Part shown: piece by piece, positions 13,663 to 20,784 of the stretch
Position numbering within the stretch: the first letter of the stretch is position 1
How the letters are laid out: the number at the start of each line of letters is the position of its first letter
Source of the DNA: HKST-UBA85 sp035654775
Lineage (GTDB): Bacteria > Bacteroidota > Bacteroidia > Flavobacteriales > Flavobacteriaceae
Assembly: GCA_035654775.1 (NCBI GenBank)
Contig: DASRWB010000031.1
Span: 1 to 20,784 of the forward strand
Direction of reading: 5' to 3'
Length of the DNA: 20,784 bases
Notes under the pieces: generated by a model
The model's input: only the letters and a program-made list of their open reading frames with translations
Database searches by the model: none
What the model was told of the DNA's origin: nothing
Position numbers and translations under genes: made by a program

Positions 13663-16080
13663 ATGAAAATCTCGTTCGCTTTTCTTTTCTTTCTGATTTC
13701 CACCTATTTTTTAACGGCTCAAAATATTCAGGTTTTAGATCAAACAACAAAAACCCCGATTGCCGGAGTGCATGTTTTTAATTTAAAAAGAACCAAAGCG
13801 CTTAGTACAGATGCTCGTGGAGTCGTTTCATTAGATACCTTTTCGACTAAAGAAATAATTGTATTTAGAAATTTGTTTTATGCCAGATTTGAAACTACCA
13901 AACAAGAAATATATGAAAAGGGGAATAAGGTTTACCTGAAGGAAAACATTGAAAGTCTTGGTGAAATAGTGCTTTCGGCCTCACGTTTTGAACAAAACAA
14001 AAGAGAAGTCCCCCAAAAAATTATTAGCGCAAATGCGCAAACAATACGTTTTGTAAATCCGCAAACCAGCGCAGATTTACTGGAATCCACAGGAAATGTG
14101 TATGTTCAGAAAAGTCAATTGGGCGGCGGAAGCCCGATGATAAGAGGGTTATCTACAAACCGATTACTTCTTACTGTAGATGGTGTGCGAATGAACAATG
14201 CCATTTTTAGAGGCGGAAACCTGCAAAATGTAATTTCTATAGATCCGTTTTCGTTGAAAAATACGGAAGTCATTCTGGGTTCAGGCGCGGTAATTTATGG
14301 TAGTGATGCCATAGGCGGAGTAATGAGTTTTTACACCAAAGTGCCACAATTGTCCTACAAAGACAGCATGTATGTAAAAGTGAACAATACGGTAAGGTAT
14401 GCATCGGCAAACAGTGAAAAAACGGCACATACCGACCTCAATTTCGGATTTAATAAATGGGCATCGCTTACCAGCTTTACCTATTCGGTTTTTGATGATT
14501 TAAGAATGGGGAAGTATGGTCCCGATGAATACTTAAGAACAGAGTACGTAGAAACAATCCAGGGTCAAGACACTATTCTGCAAAATAAAAATCCAAAAAT
14601 TCAAAAACCAACAGGGTATAGCCAGTGGAACCTGATGCAAAAGCTGCGGTATGAACCCAATGAAAAAACAGCGTATAACCTAGGACTAATCTATTCAACA
14701 ACATCATCCTACCCAAGGTATGACCGTTTGTTGCGTTACCGAAACGATACGCTACGCTCAGCCCTATGGCAATATGGACCACAGCAATGGTTTTTGGGGT
14801 ATATGCAGGTTACGGTAAACAACAGTGGCTCTAACCTGTATGATAAACTACAAGTAACTACGGCTTATCAAAATTTTAAAGAAAGCAGACTTGACAGAGA
14901 TTTCAACTCGCCGCTTAAGAGTATTCGCAAAGAAGCTGTGGATGCCATTTCAGCGACAATTGATTTGGAAAAAAAGCTGTCCGACAAAACAGAACTGTTT
15001 TACGGAGCTGAATATATTTACAATAAAGTACACTCTGAAGGAAGTGAAGAAAACATCTCAAACAATGAAGTCACTCAAACCGTTTCCCGTTATCCGGACG
15101 GCTCAAACTGGCAATCGGCAGCAGTTTACGGGCATGTGAAATTTAAACCTAATGAAAAATTTGTGCTACAATCAGGTGTAAGGTATAATTATATTCACAT
15201 GGCTGCAGACTTCACCCAAAACAATCAATACCTTAACCTTCCATTTGAAAAAACAAAAATAAATTCGGGCGCATTAACAGGATCGGCAGGAATAAGCTGG
15301 AAACCCATAAATCTTTTACAGTGGAACCTGAACTTCACTTCAGCGTTTAGAGCACCAAATATAGACGATATAGGTAAAGTTTTTGACTCTGAACCCGGAG
15401 CCGTTGTGGTGCCCAACAACAATTTAAAACCCGAATACGCGTATAATGGAGAAGCAGGAGTTAGGCTGAACTTTAACGACAAGGTTATTTTAAAAACAGC
15501 ACTGTACTATACCCATTTAAACAACGCGTTGGTACGACGCAATTTTGAGTTAAACGGAGAAACTCAAATCATGTATGCGGGAGAAATGAGCACGGTACAA
15601 GCCATTCAAAATGCTGCAAAGGCTTGGATATACGGTTTTGAAGCCGATCTTGAAATTTTGTTCACAAGCAAACTTAAACTGCAAGCACAGTACAATATTG
15701 TTAAGGGAACAGAACAAGACGATAGCGGTGTTGAAGTGCCCGTCAGGCATGCACCACCGGCTTTTGGAAATACACACATTATATGGGAATCGGAACGGAT
15801 TAAACTGGATGTATTTGCACAGTACAACGGCGAGTTGGCTTACAATGAATTAACCCCTTCAGAAATAGCCAAAGATTTTCTTTATGCAAAAGATGCAAAC
15901 GGAAATCCGTACATGCCATCTTGGTACACGCTTAATGCAAGAGCGCAAAGCAAGTTAAACGAAAACACCTACTTAACCTTAGGCTTGGAAAATATAACCG
16001 ATCAACGATACAAAACCTATTCTTCGGGAATAGCTTCACCGGGAAGAAATTTTATAGTTTCTATAACCTATAGCTTGTAA
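13663..16080 (+). CDS. TonB-dependent outer-membrane receptor, possibly for haem or a siderophore
   Basis: 805 residues. The signal peptide MKISFAFLFFLISTYFLTA precedes Q20. A CarboxypepD-regulatory-like Ig domain follows (about 23-95; TKTPIAGVHVFN). The plug domain spans about 105-225, with NREVPQKI-like opening residues, PMIRGLSTNRLLLTVDGVRMNNA and VILGSGAVIYGSDAIGGV. A 22-strand barrel then runs to the terminal NFIVSITYSL. FRAPN (562-566) followed by NNNLKPE (585-591) is the FRAP/NPNL pair described in haem and haemoglobin receptors; siderophore receptors can share it, so the ligand stays open. No TonB box was identified by eye. It is read in the same direction as porZ-recO with a 9-base gap, and converges on the giant T9SS cargo gene with 3 bases between the stops. 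Confidence 0.9.
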   Translation: MKISFAFLFFLISTYFLTAQNIQVLDQTTKTPIAGVHVFNLKRTKALSTDARGVVSLDTFSTKEIIVFRNLFYARFETTKQEIYEKGNKVYLKENIESLGEIVLSASRFEQNKREVPQKIISANAQTIRFVNPQTSADLLESTGNVYVQKSQLGGGSPMIRGLSTNRLLLTVDGVRMNNAIFRGGNLQNVISIDPFSLKNTEVILGSGAVIYGSDAIGGVMSFYTKVPQLSYKDSMYVKVNNTVRYASANSEKTAHTDLNFGFNKWASLTSFTYSVFDDLRMGKYGPDEYLRTEYVETIQGQDTILQNKNPKIQKPTGYSQWNLMQKLRYEPNEKTAYNLGLIYSTTSSYPRYDRLLRYRNDTLRSALWQYGPQQWFLGYMQVTVNNSGSNLYDKLQVTTAYQNFKESRLDRDFNSPLKSIRKEAVDAISATIDLEKKLSDKTELFYGAEYIYNKVHSEGSEENISNNEVTQTVSRYPDGSNWQSAAVYGHVKFKPNEKFVLQSGVRYNYIHMAADFTQNNQYLNLPFEKTKINSGALTGSAGISWKPINLLQWNLNFTSAFRAPNIDDIGKVFDSEPGAVVVPNNNLKPEYAYNGEAGVRLNFNDKVILKTALYYTHLNNALVRRNFELNGETQIMYAGEMSTVQAIQNAAKAWIYGFEADLEILFTSKLKLQAQYNIVKGTEQDDSGVEVPVRHAPPAFGNTHIIWESERIKLDVFAQYNGELAYNELTPSEIAKDFLYAKDANGNPYMPSWYTLNARAQSKLNENTYLTLGLENITDQRYKTYSSGIASPGRNFIVSITYSL

Positions 16081-16104
16081 AAGTTAATTTTTAATAGCTT
16101 TTTT
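16079..16104. terminator. Hairpin overlapping both convergent stop codons
   Basis: AAAAGTTAA (16079-16087) pairs with TTAA and CTTTT in TTAATAGCTTTT (16091-16102), with a 3-base bulge and a 3-base loop, followed by more T. It overlaps the stops of the TonB-dependent receptor and the giant gene. It is AT-only apart from one G-C pair, hence weak; a terminator function is a guess. Confidence 0.3.
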
Positions 16105-19100
16105 CACTAAGATTTGCCCATTTGACAGGGTGACTTTGGCTATATACGCCGATTGGTTTAGTTGAGGTAAAAAGTAAATTTCCTCTTTATGAGAACCTTC
16201 CAACTGATAGAGTACTCTTCCGAGTAAATCTATAATTTCTACCTTAGAAATCAAATGTTGACCTTCTACCTTAAATTTAACTGAACCCTCGGGTAGGTTA
16301 ATAACAGAGAGAATATTATTTGACAAAACAGGGTCATTTACAGAAAGACTTTCATTTCGGAAAACAAGTTCAAAGCGGTCGTTAAACTGCCCCGAAGCGG
16401 AAGTAAATTCATAAGGAGCTTCAGAAAGATTGTAGGTTAGACCTAAAAGATTGTCTTTTAAATAAATTTTTTGGGTGGTAGCTTCAAATAATCCTTCTAC
16501 ATCTGCAAGGGCTATATAGAAATTTCCGGCTGATTCCACATTTAGTCCCAAAGGAATACGATCATCAGTAGTAAAAGGCAGTGCTCTGCCCTGAATAATA
16601 AAGAATTCCTCATCTATCAGCGAGTAAATTTTAGTTTTATCAGCGGGAGTTACCGCATCAAAAAGCCGGTCTTTTTGCATTGTAGCTTCTGAAGCATAAC
16701 CTACCAAGATGGTATTCATAATATCGTAATTGGCACTGTACAAGTTGAGCCAGATTTTGTGTTTTTCGCCGGGTTCTTCCGAGGTTCTGAAAAATTGAGA
16801 GTTATCATTCACCACATTTCGCATTGCGTTAGTGAACAGCACGTTTTCGGTTGCCGGACCGGCAGTATTGTTGCTTGGGGTAGTTTCAAGCATATTGACC
16901 ATAAAACTTTGGCCGGCACCAATATAACCGTTAAATCCGCCCGGAGTTGATGAACCCATACTGTTGTAGGCCACATAATCCGATTCGTAATAGTTTGAGC
17001 CATCAGCAAAGTTGTCGTAAAAAGGATCTACACTGGAATCCGGTTGGGTAAGATGCCTCCATAAGTAAACAAAACCGTCAAGGTTGTCATTTTCAGTTAG
17101 AAAATCAATAGCGTTTATAGCAGACGGATAAGGGTTTCCTACCAAGTTCCAGTTGTCATCAAAGTCTTCTATGGGTTGTCCGTTAGGTGTAGAGCTACCC
17201 GGAATGGAAGCCGTAATGTTTCCGCGCGAGATAGGCACCGTAAGCGTACCGTTGTTTGGTTTTCCGGTTACGGCATCACCGGTAAAAGTGGCCGTAAACG
17301 GAGTAACTGAAGAGGAATAACCACCGGGTGCACGTATAATATACCCTTGCCCCACAGACATACTTTGACCAGTTGCATTAACCCAGTCGCCTTGACCTCC
17401 GTTAGCATTAGCTATGGTAGGGTTCCATTGGTAAATATGGCTAGAGGTAGAGAACACATCATTGACATTAAATTGATTTACCGGTGAAGACCAGTAGACG
17501 TAATCTAAAGCGCGCATTTGAGTGGTGCGATCCATGATGATGTTTCCAACATTGGTATTCGTGCCATCACCCAGTTGAACTAAAGAGCCGCTGTTTTCAA
17601 TATAAAATGTACCGTTATTGGTTACCCTTTGGTTTACAAATACATAATCATTACTGTTTACGTGTAAGGTTTTTGAGGAATTAATAGTTAAATCGCCGTT
17701 AACGTGTAAATTATTGGATTGTGAGGTTTCAAAATCATTGTTCAAAATAACATGGTAAAACTCTTCTGACTGAAACGCGGGAGGTGTAGGTGGAACGCCG
17801 TAATATATAGTCTGAACACCACTGCCGGTAAATACAACGGTACCGTTGCCTTCGTTAAAAGAAGATTCATCCACACTATTGCTCCAATGGCCGTATAGAT
17901 GTAATACAGAGGTATTGTCGGGCATACTCAACATATAGGTGTTGCTTTCTAAAGTCATGTCGTTACACGCGGCAAGATTGTTGTATTTGGCTGCATGTAC
18001 TGAACTACTTGGGTTAATAACACAATGATTTACCGAAAGGTTGTTTACTTGCACATTTACTGTGGCATCCGGTACGGTAAAGTTTTGCCAGTTGCGACAA
18101 TCAAACCAATCGGTACTGATGCTGCCTTTCCACTGTCCTTCAACACTGTCGTTAGAAGTAATGGTAAAGGTATCGTTGCAGGTGAAATTTACCTCGTCAT
18201 ACTGCTGGCTGATTCCGCTGCCACTTTGAATATCCCAGTTTGCACTTATATCCGTAATTGCAGACAGTATTTCATATTGCGTTCCTGTTTTATCGCCGTA
18301 ATAGAATCCAAAAAATTGACTTTCAGAAGTTGGACCGGTTTCCAGATACAAACATTCTATATCCGGATGAATTCGGGATACCCTTTGTCCGCCTGCATTT
18401 CCGTCATCTGCCAATGACTGAAAATAACCTTTGGTTTGTAAACCGCCAAATACCGTTCCGTCAAAAGTTCGGTACAAATCAGCATTCGTTCCATTATCGG
18501 CACCATCGGCTTCTGTCATAACCGCTGAAAAAGTTCCTTGCATTAACCACATAGCATCAGGGGCTGAGGTACTTATATTTCCGGCATTAAAATGAGTAGT
18601 ATCTATAGAAAACTCAGAATTTACAGCGATACCATTCACGCTGATAGATACAATAGAACCATCGCCCTGAGTTTCAACACATATAATGCTTCCTTTGGGA
18701 ATATCGGAACAGCCGGAATACTGAATACTGGCATAAGGTGGATCAGCATCAAAATTGGCTCCGCAATTGTACCATTTTCCGGTACTTACATTGGCCGGAT
18801 CATTCCATTCATAAAGCAAATTGGCCATAATGAATGCTGTGCCGGGACCAATGTCAACCATGGTTAAAATGGAATATTTGTCATTTGGGCCGTTTATATA
18901 ACTGTCAAAACCCACAAAAACCAAATCTCCGGGATTAAAAGTAGTCGGTCCTGAACCACCACTTGTACTTGCTGTAGTTGAAGTGCTTACGCCGCTACTC
19001 CAGACAGTTCCTACGCGGATAAAAATTTCGAAATGATAGGTGTCTCCATTGGTTAATCCGGTGATGGTAGCCGTGTTTGCATCGCCTTTATACACCACAT

Positions 19101-20784
19101 ATTCACCGCCGGATATGGCCGTTCCTGAGCCAAAAATCGTATCGGCCGTATAGGCTGAGCCGTCACCCGATGGGGTTGCCGTTACGGCATTTCCGTTTCG
19201 GGCCACTATCAGTACTTCTTCATAACAAGCAGGTAATATCCAGGTTAATTCAATATCGCCACAGCGGTTGTAGGACGAAAAAGTGCCTGCATTAAGTACA
19301 GTAGCATTATAGGTTGCTGAAGAGGTAACTCCCGCGGTCCATGAGTTGCCTATTCGTGAAAATAAAGTAAAGTAGTAAGTGGCGCCGCTTGTTAAGCCGG
19401 TAACCGTAACCGACTCGCCGGTACCTTCGTAAACATTAAATTCGCCGGGGACAAGTTCGGTGCCTGAACCAAAGATACTGTCGGCGATATAGGTTGAACC
19501 GTCACCCGTAGGAACTGCAGTAACCGGACTGCCTTGACGGGCAACCAGCATAACTTCTTCGGCGCAATTTAAATCCCAATTCAAACTGATGCCGCCACAG
19601 CCGTTGCTGGCCAGAAAATTACCGGCATCCTCCGGAGTTGAGCAATGGTAACAGGTCCAACTTAAATCATCAATAGCCACTCTGTCGCCACTTTCGGAAA
19701 GAGGACCAATTTCTATACTAACATTACCAAAAACATTAATTCCGGTTATTGTTGTCGTTTGTACGGTGTCATCATAAGGGATACTTCCTACACTTATACC
19801 ATTAACAAGTAAATTTAAAGTTCCTGAACCACCGGCATATTTTCTTTGCGTGGTAATAGTTAGCTCTTCGATACCGTTTGGGTATACGCCACTGGTTAGG
19901 GTTCCATTTCTGATGGTTATCGCTTTTCCGGTTATTGTTTGGTCTGTTCGTGCGCCAGTTGCCGTCCAACCAACGCCGTTATCGCCTGTCCAGTTTCGGG
20001 TAAGATAGCTTCCCGTACTACTTGTGGGGATGTTTTCAAAAGATTCACTGCCGCAAATATTATCGGCAGGAATAACGTATAGAATGCCGTTGTTGTTAGT
20101 GGCATCCCAAAAATTACCCAAATTATCAGCTTGAATACCGCCATAGGAATAATCACTTCCGTTCAACTGAAATCTGCTGGCAAAATAATAGGTTCCGTCA
20201 GCGAGAGCCGAACCTATTTCAGCAGTGTATTGATCGTTGTTTCCAAAATCAGAATCATAAGTTGCCGGTATCCATGTCCAACCGGTATCGTCCCAAGGCT
20301 GATGGTTTACACCGAGGGTAGTGTAGCCAATCCATGCTAAAACATTAGCTCCCTGACCCGGACTGTCTGTTACTCCGGGCTCATAGGCTTGCGCATATAC
20401 GGTAAATGCATCACCTTCAGTTATGGTAGCTGTTTTGGGGTAGTCCACATTACAAAAGTTTACCTGATCGGCAGTAAGGGTTAAAGCTCCATTTACATTT
20501 GTAGTTCCGTCCCAAAATCCACCGCCGCCGGCATTGTAACCGCCGTATCTGAATGGACCTCCGTTTAACTGAAAACGACTGGCGTAGTAATAGGTTCCGG
20601 AGGTTGGAATTATCGAACCTATATCGGCGCGGTATTCGTCATTATTTCCGCTGTCGACATTGTAGGTCGCCGGAATCCAGGTCCAGCTGGCGTCGTTTGG
20701 GTTTATGTTGGACGTGTTGTATCCAATCCACGCGGTAATTCCTGCAGCTTGTCCGGCACTGTCGGTAAGTCCCGCTTCGTAAAC
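16084..20784 (-). CDS. Giant T9SS-secreted surface protein (partial, 5' end outside the window)
   Basis: The frame is open to the window edge, so at least 1566 residues are present and the N-terminus is missing; a GTG at 20446-20448 is only an internal valine. Order from the edge: two tandem Ig-like repeats (20784-20467 and 20436-20071; shared WTWIPATY and YYxASRFQLNG); a jelly-roll-like part with ESFENIP and AIDDLSWTC (20067-19639); two fibronectin-III-like repeats (19638-18964); a domain starting GDLVFVGFDSYI (from about 18930); a long beta-rich region with WSSPVNQF, WNLVGNPYPSAINAIDF and GQSFMVNM; then KIWLNLYS, IQGRALPF and IPLGLN, and a terminal sorting domain with VEIIDLLGRVLYQ and AYIAKVTLSNGQ. 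The ending matches the type C T9SS sorting signal known from flavobacterial ChiA. Likely anchored at or released from the surface. No catalytic domain is visible; an adhesin role is possible. Confidence 0.85.
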   Translation of the reverse strand, partial: VYEAGLTDSAGQAAGITAWIGYNTSNINPNDASWTWIPATYNVDSGNNDEYRADIGSIIPTSGTYYYASRFQLNGGPFRYGGYNAGGGGFWDGTTNVNGALTLTADQVNFCNVDYPKTATITEGDAFTVYAQAYEPGVTDSPGQGANVLAWIGYTTLGVNHQPWDDTGWTWIPATYDSDFGNNDQYTAEIGSALADGTYYFASRFQLNGSDYSYGGIQADNLGNFWDATNNNGILYVIPADNICGSESFENIPTSSTGSYLTRNWTGDNGVGWTATGARTDQTITGKAITIRNGTLTSGVYPNGIEELTITTQRKYAGGSGTLNLLVNGISVGSIPYDDTVQTTTITGINVFGNVSIEIGPLSESGDRVAIDDLSWTCYHCSTPEDAGNFLASNGCGGISLNWDLNCAEEVMLVARQGSPVTAVPTGDGSTYIADSIFGSGTELVPGEFNVYEGTGESVTVTGLTSGATYYFTLFSRIGNSWTAGVTSSATYNATVLNAGTFSSYNRCGDIELTWILPACYEEVLIVARNGNAVTATPSGDGSAYTADTIFGSGTAISGGEYVVYKGDANTATITGLTNGDTYHFEIFIRVGTVWSSGVSTSTTASTSGGSGPTTFNPGDLVFVGFDSYINGPNDKYSILTMVDIGPGTAFIMANLLYEWNDPANVSTGKWYNCGANFDADPPYASIQYSGCSDIPKGSIICVETQGDGSIVSISVNGIAVNSEFSIDTTHFNAGNISTSAPDAMWLMQGTFSAVMTEADGADNGTNADLYRTFDGTVFGGLQTKGYFQSLADDGNAGGQRVSRIHPDIECLYLETGPTSESQFFGFYYGDKTGTQYEILSAITDISANWDIQSGSGISQQYDEVNFTCNDTFTITSNDSVEGQWKGSISTDWFDCRNWQNFTVPDATVNVQVNNLSVNHCVINPSSSVHAAKYNNLAACNDMTLESNTYMLSMPDNTSVLHLYGHWSNSVDESSFNEGNGTVVFTGSGVQTIYYGVPPTPPAFQSEEFYHVILNNDFETSQSNNLHVNGDLTINSSKTLHVNSNDYVFVNQRVTNNGTFYIENSGSLVQLGDGTNTNVGNIIMDRTTQMRALDYVYWSSPVNQFNVNDVFSTSSHIYQWNPTIANANGGQGDWVNATGQSMSVGQGYIIRAPGGYSSSVTPFTATFTGDAVTGKPNNGTLTVPISRGNITASIPGSSTPNGQPIEDFDDNWNLVGNPYPSAINAIDFLTENDNLDGFVYLWRHLTQPDSSVDPFYDNFADGSNYYESDYVAYNSMGSSTPGGFNGYIGAGQSFMVNMLETTPSNNTAGPATENVLFTNAMRNVVNDNSQFFRTSEEPGEKHKIWLNLYSANYDIMNTILVGYASEATMQKDRLFDAVTPADKTKIYSLIDEEFFIIQGRALPFTTDDRIPLGLNVESAGNFYIALADVEGLFEATTQKIYLKDNLLGLTYNLSEAPYEFTSASGQFNDRFELVFRNESLSVNDPVLSNNILSVINLPEGSVKFKVEGQHLISKVEIIDLLGRVLYQLEGSHKEEIYFLPQLNQSAYIAKVTLSNGQILVKKAIKN
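18964..19638 (-). repeat. Tandem fibronectin-III-like repeats in the giant T9SS protein
   Basis: Two units of about 112 codons (19638-19300 and 19299-18964). Both contain CGxIxLxW, EEVxxVAR, a GDGSxYxADxIFGSGT block, VTGLT/ITGLT with YxFxxF, and W(T/S)(A/S)GV. The DNA of the two units is still visibly similar around the GDGS block, so the duplication may be fairly recent. Confidence 0.8.
20071..20784 (-). repeat. Tandem Ig-like repeats at the window edge
   Basis: Two units of about 110-120 codons: one entering from the edge down to about 20467, the second from about 20436 to 20071. They share YExGxTDSxGQ, AWIGYxT, WTWIPATY, GNNDxYxAxIGS, YYxASRFQLNG and FWDxTxNxNG. The edge unit begins inside the repeat, so more copies may lie beyond the window. 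Confidence 0.85.

Noticed and set aside
18025..18417. Open frame of 130 codons on the plus strand inside the giant gene
   Set aside because: Antisense to a continuous beta-repeat protein; no signal, domain or promoter supports it.
20446..20448. GTG at 20448 as the start of the giant T9SS gene
   Set aside because: The reading frame stays open to the window edge and encodes a second copy of the Ig-like repeat upstream, so the codon is an internal valine and the gene is truncated by the window.
1..20784. tRNA, rRNA, CRISPR, insertion sequence or riboswitch
   Set aside because: I saw no cloverleaf-like segment, no regularly spaced short repeats, no transposase or terminal inverted repeats and no known riboswitch core. 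A covariance-model search would be the decisive check.

Overview
The window looks like a chromosomal segment of a flavobacterium (Bacteroidetes, Flavobacteriaceae-like). Four things support this. It carries a PorZ-type component and a large cargo protein of the type IX secretion system (T9SS). Signal peptides end in the typical SFSQ, LAQ or TAQ. It holds several proteins known mainly from Flavobacteriia. The -7 promoter boxes fit the Bacteroidetes consensus TAnnTTTG. The DNA is moderately AT-rich and densely coding. I see no tRNA, rRNA, CRISPR array, insertion sequence or phage gene, and no gene-free stretch over 300 bases.

Layout, left to right. (1) gpsA on the minus strand is divergent from a conserved flavobacterial lipoprotein. 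A strong terminator and a Kbp-like BON-LysM protein follow. (2) A tightly packed minus-strand operon yicC-gmk-nadD, with 1- and 4-base overlaps, is converging on the Kbp-like gene. (3) A second minus-strand operon encodes an RsiV-like DUF3298 lipoprotein, an ArsC/Spx-like thioredoxin-fold protein and an EamA transporter. It ends in a hairpin just before the yicC promoter. (4) A cystathionine gamma-synthase/lyase gene is read divergently from this operon; the two promoters share about 50 bases. (5) A terminator is shared with a convergent outer-membrane protein gene of the THC0290_0291 type, which is divergent from gdhA. (6) After the gdhA terminator comes a plus-strand unit porZ-recO-TonB-dependent receptor, with gaps of 1 and 9 bases. 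(7) A giant minus-strand T9SS cargo gene (at least 1566 residues, 5' end outside the window) ends 3 bases from the receptor gene.

Most of the window is core metabolism: glycerol-3-phosphate for lipids, GMP to GDP, NAD synthesis, ammonium assimilation, sulfur amino acids and recombination repair. The less ordinary part is cell-surface biology. PorZ works in the machinery that attaches T9SS cargo to the surface, and the large repeat-bearing protein at the right edge ends in what looks like a type C T9SS sorting signal, so the two probably meet functionally although they are not in one operon. I found no convincing wholly new multi-gene system. The best leads are the truncated giant surface protein, the conserved lipoprotein whose family tends to carry a wrong NadD-like name, and a set of near-leaderless promoters.
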